A DNA stretch of 12,455 nt, from assembly GCA_003647375.1 (NCBI GenBank), contig QMMS01000116.1, positions 1-12,455 of the forward strand, written 5' to 3'. The DNA comes from Deltaproteobacteria bacterium. GTDB lineage: Bacteria; Desulfobacterota; Desulfobacteria; Desulfobacterales; B30-G6. The notes below the pieces were generated by a model. That model was not told where the DNA came from and made no database searches. It worked only from the letters and a program-made list of their open reading frames with translations. This document shows positions 7,133-12,455 of the stretch, in pieces; position 1 is the stretch's first letter, and each line of letters starts with the position of its first letter. The translations under genes were made by a program, and so were the position numbers.

Positions 7133-8231
7133 ATGTCACTTGAGCTAAAACAGGCCATTAAGAATCTTGAACTGCAGCTGGAAAACCTGAAAGAGTATCT
7201 TTGACATAGAAGGAAAAGAAAAACGTCTCAAAGAAATCGAAACCACTTTTGCAGGAAAAGGGTTTTGGGATAACCCTGACGGTGCAACCGCTATCTTAAA
7301 AGAGCGCACGTCCCTCACGGATAAAATAACGATCTACACCGAACTGAAATCAGATCTCGAAGAGTGCGATATTCTGATGGACCTCGCCATCGAAGAATCC
7401 GATGCGGATACCGTCGACGAGGTAACCCGGTCCATCGCCGATATCCAGGACCGAGCCCGGGCTCTTTCCCTCAAACTCATGCTGGATGGTGAGGACGATG
7501 AAAAAAACGCCATTGTTTCCATCAATGCGGGTGCCGGTGGCACTGAAGCGCAGGACTGGGCTGAAATGCTCTTCAGGATGTACTCACGGTGGGTCGAGAG
7601 AAAAGGCTATAAACTCAATGTGATCGATTACCAGCCAGGCGATGAGGCCGGGATCAAAGGCGTCACATTTACAGCAGCGGGGGAATCTGCCTTTGGTTAC
7701 ATGCGTTCCGAGAGCGGTGTGCATCGGCTGGTCCGCATTTCGCCCTTCAATGCCAGCGGTAAGCGTCATACATCCTTTGCATCCGTCTTTGTCTACCCGG
7801 AACTGGACAGCAGCATTTCCATTGACATCGAAGACAAGGACCTGAGAGTTGACGTTTACCGTGCAAGCGGCGCCGGGGGGCAACACGTCAATAAAACCAG
7901 CAGTGCTGTCCGTATCACACACATGCCCACAGGAATCGCCGTCCAGTGCCAGCAGGAAAAATCGCAGCACCGGAACAGGGAGATGGCCATGAAAGTACTG
8001 ATGGCCCGCCTTTATCAGGTTGAAAAGCAGAAGCAGGAAGAAAAAAAGCAACAACTTCACCAAAACAAGGATGACATTGCATGGGGCAACCAGATTCGGT
8101 CTTACGTGCTGCATCCGTACCAGATGGTCAAAGATCATCGGGTGAATCTCGACATCGGAAATGTCAACGCCGTCCTGGATGGAGATATCGACCCATTCAT
8201 CGAGAAGGTCCTGCTGTCGCGCAAAACATAG
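7133..8231 (+). CDS. prfB: Peptide chain release factor 2, with +1 programmed frameshift
   Basis: RF2 recognises UAA and UGA stop codons and releases the peptide. The reading frame starts at ATG 7133 with AGGAGG upstream, runs 23 codons to an in-frame TGA at 7202-7204, and continues in the +1 frame from GAC at 7203 to TAG at 8229. The joined product has 365 residues, the same as E. coli RF2. Both functional motifs are intact: the codon-recognition tripeptide SPF (203-205) and the catalytic GGQ (248-250) in SGAGGQHVNK. A plain ORF search misses the N-terminal 81 residues. It follows lnt by two bases. The stop codon lies inside the target-site repeat of the palindromic element at 8233-8356, and a strong terminator follows at 8458. 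Confidence 0.97.
7189..7205 (+). promoter_or_regulatory. prfB +1 frameshift site (autoregulatory)
   Basis: The slippery CTT-TGA-C at 7199-7205 is preceded by TAT and by a purine stretch AAAGAG at 7190-7195. That stretch is at the same distance as the internal Shine-Dalgarno of E. coli prfB but differs from AAGGAG at one base. When RF2 is scarce, ribosomes pause at TGA and slip forward, restoring RF2 synthesis. This mechanism is established for the family. Confidence 0.95.
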
Positions 8232-8232
8232 A

Positions 8233-8356
8233 CCTAAGATGAGCGATTGCCGACCTTACCGCATCTACGGCGTCAGATGCCATACCGCATAGTTCACTAT
8301 AGCGAAACAGCATCTTCCTTGTAGCTGCGGCAACCTCGACAATCGCTCAACTTAGG
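8233..8356. mobile_element. 124-bp palindromic MITE-like element with 5-bp target duplication
   Basis: The whole segment is one imperfect palindrome centred between 8294 and 8295. The outer 21 bases of each arm (8233-8253 and 8336-8356, beginning CCTAAG) pair at 19 of 21 positions, and the outer 36 at about 30 of 36. A short central hairpin has arms ATAGT and ACTAT. Directly outside the arms are identical pentamers ATAGA at 8228-8232 and 8357-8361, as expected for a target-site duplication. It has no coding capacity, so it would need a transposase in trans. The duplicated target contains the TAG stop of prfB. A second, incomplete copy lies at 3584-3639. Confidence 0.8.
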
Positions 8357-8457
8357 ATAGACAAGAAGAACCTATTCTTATAAATTCGGCATGATGATGC
8401 TATTTATAGCGTTTGTCAAAATAACGTTCCGAAATCGCTTCGGCCATTGCTATATAC

Positions 8458-8508
8458 ACAAATAAAGAGGTCAGGTTTTCTGGAAACCTGACCTCTTTAT
8501 TTGTTTTT
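8458..8508 (+). terminator. Rho-independent terminator after prfB
   Basis: A perfect 21-base-pair stem (8458-8478 with 8484-8504, centre AGGTCAGGTTT / AAACCTGACCT), a five-base loop TCTGG and a run of five T at 8504-8508. It ends lnt-prfB transcription. Its T-tract touches the -35 element of the ECF promoter that follows, which separates the sigma operon from prfB read-through. Confidence 0.92.
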
Positions 8509-8533
8509 GTAACCTTTTTATCGTTGAAACGTT
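8508..8533 (+). promoter_or_regulatory. Predicted ECF-type promoter P1 (sigma gene autoregulation)
   Basis: TGTAAC at 8508-8513, sixteen bases, then CGTT at 8530-8533. The same arrangement, including CTTTT directly after the -35, recurs at 9902-9927. A TGTAAC -35 with a CG-containing -10 is typical of ECF sigma promoters. The start of transcription would be near 8540. This is inferred from the match between the two sites. Confidence 0.65.
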
Positions 8534-8544
8534 ATGGATTCAAG

Positions 8545-9018
8545 GTGAAGCTCTTCAATCAATTTTACATCGAACACAAAAACAGCTTGTTTGCGTACCT
8601 CATGCGCATGACTGGTGACTACTATTTAGCATCGGATATTCAACAGGAGAGCTTCACACGACTTTTGGCTCGATATCGATCGAGTGCCTGGTGCAAAGCA
8701 CTGCTCTTCAAAATTGCAAGAAATGCAATGATCGATGAAAAACGCAAAAGTCGAGATGGAAAAAGACAGGAGTTAACAGAAGATCATGGTGCTCAAGATC
8801 ATGAACATGATTTAATGATCAGGGAAACCTACCGCGAGGTATTGAAAGCCTTGCAGCGCCTTAAGCCCATGGAACAGGATATCCTGAACTTGAAAATAAG
8901 CAGCAATTTAACCTACCGGGAGATTGCCGGTATCGTTGGAATCAGTGAAGCGAACGTCAAAATTAAAATTCATCGTGCCCGGATTAAATTAAAATCAATC
9001 CTGAAAAACGAGGTATAA
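8545..9018 (+). CDS. ECF (group 4) RNA polymerase sigma factor
   Basis: A small sigma-70 family protein with only regions 2 and 4. With the GTG start at 8545 it has 157 residues. Region 2 spans about 5-72, including YLASDIQQESF (core binding) and IARNAMIDEKR (-10 recognition). Region 4 spans about 98-155, with the helix-turn-helix TYREIAGIVGISEANVK. The frame is open upstream to a TTG at 8524, but that codon lies inside the predicted promoter P1, so I prefer the GTG, which would give a very short leader. Neither start has a clear ribosome site. The gene is followed after one base by a membrane anti-sigma-like gene (GAGG near its own end serves as ribosome site), the standard sigma/anti-sigma layout. 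A matching promoter in front of the secreted-protein gene suggests its regulon includes that gene. Confidence 0.9.
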   Translation: MKLFNQFYIEHKNSLFAYLMRMTGDYYLASDIQQESFTRLLARYRSSAWCKALLFKIARNAMIDEKRKSRDGKRQELTEDHGAQDHEHDLMIRETYREVLKALQRLKPMEQDILNLKISSNLTYREIAGIVGISEANVKIKIHRARIKLKSILKNEV

Positions 9019-9019
9019 A

Positions 9020-9583
9020 ATGGACCATTTAACCAGTCTGTTCATCGATGACGAAATGACTATGGATGATAAAATTTCTTTTGTTCGTCATCTCAAAAAT
9101 GCGCCTTCGACTGCGGATGAAGCACTGCATTTACTGAAACAGGAAATGCTTATTCGAGGAGAAGTCGTTACACACATCCCCAAAAGCACCTTTGCAACCA
9201 CGACGGCATGGGAAAAAATACGGGCCTTTATGGTACAACCTAAAAGCCTTGTAACGGCATCCCTGGCAGCAGCCGTTGCTGTCTTGATTCTTGTCCTGTC
9301 ATCTCCTCAAGTCACCCTGCAGCCAAATCGATTTGTCATTTATCGACCGGATGTTACCCGTGCAGAAATTACCGGCACTTTCACAGACTGGCAAAGGGTT
9401 CCCATGCAAGCGGTGGGGAATAGCGGATATTGGGAAATTGTACTGGCACTGCCGGAAGGCGAACACCGATTCAGCTATATATTGAACGGACAGGACAGTT
9501 TTCCCGACCCTACCATATTGACCAGGGAGCAGGATGACTTCGGCGGTCAAAACTCGGTCCTCTTCGTGGGAAACACGGTATGA
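9020..9583 (+). CDS. Probable anti-sigma factor with outward CBM48/AMPK-beta-like domain
   Basis: A 187-residue single-pass membrane protein. Residues 1-75 form a cytoplasmic segment (LFIDDEMTMDDKISFVRHL) resembling the N-terminus of anti-sigma factors, but without the HxxxCxxC zinc motif. Residues about 77-95 form one membrane helix. Residues 104-184 face the periplasm and look like a CBM48/AMPK-beta glycogen-binding fold: GTFTDWQRVPM (119-129), GYWEIVLALPEGEHRFSYILNG (split motif, 136-157), DP (163-164) and DDFGGQNSVLFV (172-183). Such domains bind alpha-glucans in known proteins; here it could sense a glycan or another ligand and release the sigma factor. The ATG has GAGG six bases upstream, and the end overlaps the lipoprotein gene by four bases. 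The anti-sigma role is inferred from position and topology. Confidence 0.78.
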   Translation: MDHLTSLFIDDEMTMDDKISFVRHLKNAPSTADEALHLLKQEMLIRGEVVTHIPKSTFATTTAWEKIRAFMVQPKSLVTASLAAAVAVLILVLSSPQVTLQPNRFVIYRPDVTRAEITGTFTDWQRVPMQAVGNSGYWEIVLALPEGEHRFSYILNGQDSFPDPTILTREQDDFGGQNSVLFVGNTV

Positions 9584-9906
9584 GCAGGCTGGCCATTTCT
9601 ATGATCCTCGCTGCATGGACTCTTGGGGGATGCGCCACGCATACTCAAAATATCAAAGGAAATCAGGTTTCACTATGCCTGAAAGATACCAGCAGTCAGG
9701 CGGTGTTCTTCGCAAGTTCGCTGGACGGATTTCAGCGCCACCCACTGACCAGGCATACCAAAAACACCTGGCGCATAAACCTTCCCGCCAACCAGGAATT
9801 CACCTACTTTTATATCATGGACAGTCAGCCGTTTATACCGGATTGCCGATATAAAGAGAAGGACGATTTTGGATCTGAAAACTGTATTTTTACACCGGAT
9901 TTGTAA
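9580..9906 (+). CDS. Small lipoprotein with CBM48-like domain, paralogous to the anti-sigma C-terminus
   Basis: A 108-residue predicted lipoprotein. A hydrophobic signal peptide ends in the lipobox LGGC, so C18 would be lipidated; Ala at the next position fits transport to the outer membrane. The mature part aligns with the periplasmic domain of the upstream protein: SLDGFQRHPL against TFTDWQRVPM, TWRINLPANQEFTYFYIMD against the WEIVLALPEGEHRF region, and KDDFGSENCIF against QDDFGGQNSVLF. Cysteines 33, 89 and 102 could form a disulfide. The ATGA overlap with the preceding gene indicates translational coupling. It may bind the same ligand, or compete with or present it to the anti-sigma protein. 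Its stop codon lies inside the predicted promoter P2. Confidence 0.75.
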   Translation: MSRLAISMILAAWTLGGCATHTQNIKGNQVSLCLKDTSSQAVFFASSLDGFQRHPLTRHTKNTWRINLPANQEFTYFYIMDSQPFIPDCRYKEKDDFGSENCIFTPDL

Positions 9907-9927
9907 CCTTTTGTTGCCCCATCCGTT
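9902..9927 (+). promoter_or_regulatory. Predicted ECF-type promoter P2 (secreted-protein gene)
   Basis: TGTAAC at 9902-9907, sixteen bases beginning CTTTT, then CGTT at 9924-9927. Element sequence and spacing are identical to P1 at 8508-8533, while the rest of the spacer differs. Transcription would start near 9934, leaving a leader of about 30 bases with GGAGG at 9954-9958. Confidence 0.68.
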
Positions 9928-9964
9928 GTTATAGCAGAAACCAAAACACCAACGGAGGAAAATT

Positions 9965-10852
9965 ATGAAAAAACTTCTATTGATACTGATGGCTCTGATG
10001 CTTTGGGTGTGTCCTGTCTGGGCAGATGAAATAGAGGGCACCTCGCTCCAGATACAAAACAACATCCGCCTAATGATTCATGCCGGCATTTCCGAAGACG
10101 ATGCAACCCAGCTGACCCGCTCCATGCTGAAACATCGCTTTACGGAGAGACACGTCATCCAGGTTCAGAACATGCTCATGGAGACAATTCAGGCAGGCCT
10201 ACCCGTTGATCCGGTCATGAACAAAGCGTTTGAGGGAATGGCCAAAAACAAACCAGATGAAACCATTGTCCAGGCTATGAAGAAGACACAGTCGCGCTTT
10301 GCCTATGCATATCGAAAATCACAGGAATTAGCGACGGATGAAAAGACTCAAAACAGACTTGGGCTGTCGATTGTCCAGTGCATGGGAGCCGGTCTCCAGG
10401 ATGAGAACATCGAGCGTATCATGGCACAACTACAGACCCGCACCCGTCTGATGTCACAAAACAAGGCCGATGAACTGTGCCTGCAGACATTTCTGACGGC
10501 AAGGACCATGGCCCGCCTGGGTGTCGATCCGGACAATGTTTCCCATGTGGTTTCTCAGGCACTTCAAAACCAATTTGCCGCCAGAGAAATGCAGCAGTTA
10601 CGTTCGAATTTTAACAGCCGGTCCCACGAAATGTCTCCAAATCAACTGGCAAATCAGTTTGCGCAGAAAATAGGTCAGGACGAAAAACCCGGGGATTCAG
10701 GTTCCGACCAAGGCAGCGGCAGTGGACCTGGAAACACTTCGGAAGGCACGGGGGGTAGTTCGAAGAACGGATCAGATACTGGCGGCTCCGGCAGCTCCGG
10801 GGGATCTGGTGGGGGTTCCGGCGGCTCCGGGGGGGGCAGCGGAAAGCAATAG
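9965..10852 (+). CDS. Secreted helical-repeat protein with Gly/Ser-rich tail (hypothetical)
   Basis: Family not recognised. The 295-residue product has a clear signal peptide (MKKLLLILMALMLW..., likely cut after VWA at residue 20). The mature part to about residue 235 looks all-helical, with loosely repeated units starting AGI, AGL, AGL and LGV, each followed by acidic residues and a helix. Residues about 240-292 form a low-complexity Gly/Ser tail, likely flexible. A perfect GGAGG six bases before the ATG fixes the start. Its own ECF-type promoter P2 suggests it is the main output of the sigma system upstream. The repeat domain plus flexible tail would fit a periplasmic or surface protein; no enzyme motif is visible. 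An eight-G tract (10829-10836) near the end is prone to slippage. Confidence 0.85.
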   Translation: MKKLLLILMALMLWVCPVWADEIEGTSLQIQNNIRLMIHAGISEDDATQLTRSMLKHRFTERHVIQVQNMLMETIQAGLPVDPVMNKAFEGMAKNKPDETIVQAMKKTQSRFAYAYRKSQELATDEKTQNRLGLSIVQCMGAGLQDENIERIMAQLQTRTRLMSQNKADELCLQTFLTARTMARLGVDPDNVSHVVSQALQNQFAAREMQQLRSNFNSRSHEMSPNQLANQFAQKIGQDEKPGDSGSDQGSGSGPGNTSEGTGGSSKNGSDTGGSGSSGGSGGGSGGSGGGSGKQ

Positions 10853-10860
10853 TCATCACT

Positions 10861-11151
10861 TGTAACATATATGTTGCGAGTCGTCGCAGCGGCGAACGTG
10901 TGATGGAATCGATTACGCGGTTTATCCAAAAGGATCTCAATCCGGTTCTTCGGGGATGGAGCAACTATTTCCGATTAACAGAGTTTCGGGGATTTGCAGA
11001 TGAACTGGATCAGTGGTTACGTCACCGGCTGCGGTGCATCCTCTGGCGGCAGTGGAACCGACCCTGGAAGCGCTTTCAGATGCTGATGAAACACGGACTG
11101 TCAGACCCCTACTCGATACTTAATTCAATACTGTGCTCCCGAGATTTTTAA
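10861..11151 (+). pseudogene. Group II intron reverse transcriptase/maturase remnant
   Basis: In-frame fragment of a group II intron-encoded protein. It begins with CNIYVASRRSGERVMESITRF (split motif), which in intact proteins follows the catalytic YADD, and then jumps at IQKDLNPVLRGW into the maturase domain (NYFRLTEFRGFADELDQW and LRCILWRQWNRPWKRF). The segment normally between them (about 60 residues, including the second half of the thumb-adjacent RT region) is missing, as is everything before the YADD. No intron RNA domain V is evident downstream. It starts only eight bases after the stop of the secreted-protein gene. A GTG at 10900 gives the longest start-to-stop frame, but I regard this as debris and not a gene. 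Confidence 0.82.
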
Positions 11152-11191
11152 ATTTATCTTGATTTTAATCCATTAATCAGACATATTGTTG

Positions 11192-11209
11192 CCACTTATA
11201 AACAAGTGG
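11192..11209. promoter_or_regulatory. Inverted repeat in front of the AbiEi remnant, possible relic operator/promoter
   Basis: CCACTT-ATAAAC-AAGTGG, a six-base perfect inverted repeat that also contains a TATAAA -10-like box. It lies 24 bases before the AbiEi start codon. AbiEi antitoxins repress their own promoter by binding inverted repeats, so this is a plausible relic operator. Confidence 0.45.
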
Positions 11210-11232
11210 AGTCATTTTGTCTGTATCCAGAA

Positions 11233-11638
11233 ATGAAAAAGGGACCTGAAGACATATTCCGCAAGCACGGTGGCCAGCTTCGAATGAGCGAGGCCATCGA
11301 GCATGGCATCACACGCTGTTTCCGTGGCAGTGCCAAGGAGCTCACGCGTACCTTCACTCTATTATCCTCCCATCCAGGCCCATAGATTTTCGAATAAAGC
11401 ATACAACTCCGGCACCGAAGTGCATCTGATTGATAGCGTCTCTGTCAAAATCTATAGTCCCGAGAAAACCCTGGCTGACTGCTTCAAGTTTCGAAATAAG
11501 ATCGGAATGGATGTGGTACTCGAAGCGTTAAAGCTTTATAAAGAACGAAAGAAGTTCAAACCCATCGAACTGCTGGATTATGCAAAAATCTGCCGGGTCG
11601 CAATGGTAATGAGGCCATATCTTGAGGCCACGGTATGA
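11233..11638 (+). pseudogene. AbiEi-type antitoxin remnant (internal deletion and frameshift)
   Basis: Two pieces of an AbiEi antitoxin (type IV toxin-antitoxin) in different frames. The first, from ATG 11233, reads DIFRKHGGQLRMSEAIEHGIT, the N-terminal winged-helix start. The second, in the +1 frame from about 11306, reads HAVSVAVPRSSRVPSLYYPP, then YSPEKTLADCFKFRNKIG and ends ICRVAMVMRPYLEATV, the C-terminal domain. About 60 residues that normally link them are gone, and the join near 11296-11312 shifts the frame; the first frame stops at 11383. The C-terminal part alone is a 111-residue ORF from ATG 11303. The stop overlaps the toxin remnant start (ATGA), the normal abiEi-abiEii coupling. 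Confidence 0.82.
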
Positions 11639-11910
11639 CGCCTCCCAAAAACATGTCCGCGTCTGTGCGCCAGCGCCTCCTCAACCGGGCAAAACGTGAC
11701 CGGAGACCATTCAACGAACTGCTCCAATACCATGCTGTGGCAACCGATGGGCTCGCTTTTGATATTGTGGCTCTATTCAAGCCGAGAGAATTGTCGAAGA
11801 TGCGGATTGACATCGGCTTCGGTGATGTCGTGTATCCGGATCCTGAAGAGTCAGACCTTCTGACTTTGCTGGATTTCCCACCACCCCGCCTTTTCCATTT
11901 CCTTCCATAA
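11635..11910 (+). pseudogene. AbiEii-type toxin remnant (nucleotidyltransferase core deleted)
   Basis: A 91-residue frame that keeps the N-terminus of AbiEii toxins (PPKNMSASVRQRLLNRAKR) and a later segment (IDIGFGDVVYPDPEE and LLTLLDFPPPRL), but jumps between them at about residues 35-40. The missing part carries the nucleotidyltransferase signature and the Asp-x-Asp metal site, so no activity is possible. A second small loss is likely before IDIGFGD, and the C-terminal half is absent. Intact family members are around 300 residues. It overlaps the antitoxin remnant by four bases, showing the original operon order. Confidence 0.8.
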
Positions 11911-12031
11911 AGTCTCCTTTCTGTGGCATAATCCTGTAGAATTTCTTTATGGTCATCTGCGCTTTAAGGATGATGATATGGATGATATTTTAGTTCCATG
12001 AATGAAAATCCCGAAGCTTAATGCTAAACTA

Positions 12032-12455
12032 TCAGCAATATGCTTGAAAGCCTCTCGTGGTGGCCTTCCCCTCCGCATAATCCTGATGCCATCCCAATGG
12101 GACCTGGCTTTCGTCATAAAGCGTTTTTCTTTCAGCCTCAAGAAGGCAGCGCGGTGCTCTCATGAAATCAGCCGCACAGAGGGCCCGGCGGCCGGATTCG
12201 GATAAAAGCCTGTCCAGCCACTGCAGCCCTTCACGGCTTCGCATCAGGTGGTGGTCGAGAATCAGTACATCCACTGAGCCGGCCAACCGCACTGCGTTTT
12301 GCCAGGCCCTGTTACGCAACTCCGAACTCAGTTGTTCAAGGTAGAGCGGCGGACCGCCGACCAGCAGTATATCCGGCTGCCACTCAAGAACAAGATTAAC
12401 GGTGTCGTCATCCAGAAGCTGAATGTCAGAGGTGTGCACAAAAACAGTGTCATCC
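12032..12455 (-). CDS. UPF0282-type MBL-fold metallohydrolase (5' end beyond right edge)
   Basis: C-terminal 141 residues of a predicted metallo-beta-lactamase-fold protein resembling the UPF0282 family, best known from archaea. The frame is open to the right edge and begins DDTVFVHTSDIQ, in which His and Asp would be metal ligands. It continues with PDILLVGGPPLYL, VLILDHHLMR (HH pair) and a C-terminal part ARCLLEAERKTLY-like ending in VPLGW. A GTG at 12437-12439 could be mistaken for a start, but the homology runs through it. The N-terminal HxHxDH metal site would lie outside the window. It is convergent with the decayed abiE genes. Biochemical function of the family is not established. Confidence 0.82.
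   Translation of the reverse strand, partial: DDTVFVHTSDIQLLDDDTVNLVLEWQPDILLVGGPPLYLEQLSSELRNRAWQNAVRLAGSVDVLILDHHLMRSREGLQWLDRLLSESGRRALCAADFMRAPRCLLEAERKTLYDESQVPLGWHQDYAEGKATTRGFQAYC

Noticed and set aside
7377..8231. RF2 starting at the internal ATG 7377 as a separate shorter gene
   Set aside because: The upstream 23 codons plus the CTT-TGA-C frameshift give the full 365-residue RF2.
10861..10885. Third ECF-like site TGTAAC-N15-CGTC after the secreted-protein gene
   Set aside because: The bases are coding sequence of the RT remnant (CNIYVASR, conserved after YADD), the spacing is 15 instead of 16, and no CTTTT follows.
10675..10964. Pro-rich open frames on the minus strand opposite the Gly/Ser tail
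   Set aside because: They are antisense shadows of the Gly/Ser-coding repeats.
11884..12001. Short open frame reading NPVEFLYGHLRFKDDDMDDILVP after the AbiEii remnant
   Set aside because: No start codon or ribosome site and no family recognised; it could be more debris, but nothing supports it as a gene.

Overview
The window reads as chromosomal DNA from a Gram-negative bacterium with an outer membrane (Lnt, lipoprotein, ECF sigma/anti-sigma pair). The gene mix (lnt-prfB pair, PilZ and receiver proteins, a UPF0282 metallohydrolase, group II intron debris) suggests a deltaproteobacterial lineage such as Desulfobacterota. That placement is an inference from gene content, not a phylogenetic result.

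Left part (1-5350), all on the minus strand. Transcription runs from a small signalling cluster to metabolic genes. The cluster holds a PilZ protein, a protein with two near-identical zinc-ribbon-like units, a helical protein with an internal duplication, and a stand-alone receiver domain. It is followed by a divergent serine hydroxymethyltransferase-family enzyme whose conserved active-site residues are partly replaced. Next comes a HisP-HisQ-HisM type polar amino acid ABC transporter, with HisM cut by the left edge. No substrate-binding protein is visible. The enzyme beside the transporter suggests uptake and conversion of an amino acid or amino-acid-like compound.

Middle (5493-8508), plus strand. 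Lnt (apolipoprotein N-acyltransferase) is followed directly by prfB (RF2), which needs the classic +1 programmed frameshift at CTT-TGA-C. A 124-bp palindromic MITE-like element sits exactly at the prfB stop codon, flanked by a perfect 5-bp direct repeat that contains the stop. A diverged half copy lies near 3584-3639. A 21-bp perfect hairpin with a T-tract then ends the prfB transcript.

Right-centre (8508-10852), plus strand: a compact, apparently self-controlled ECF sigma system. It encodes an ECF sigma factor, a membrane anti-sigma-like protein with an outward-facing CBM48/AMPK-beta-like domain, a small lipoprotein with a related domain, and a secreted helical-repeat protein with a Gly/Ser tail. 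Two matching promoter-like sites (TGTAAC-N16-CGTT, both continuing CTTTT after the -35) lie in front of the sigma gene and in front of the secreted-protein gene. This makes a plausible closed regulon and is the most interesting system in the window.

Right part (10861-12455). Three consecutive decayed genes follow: a group II intron reverse transcriptase/maturase remnant, and AbiEi antitoxin and AbiEii toxin remnants of a type IV toxin-antitoxin pair. Each has lost an internal block. The window ends in a convergent minus-strand UPF0282-type MBL-fold protein cut by the right edge.
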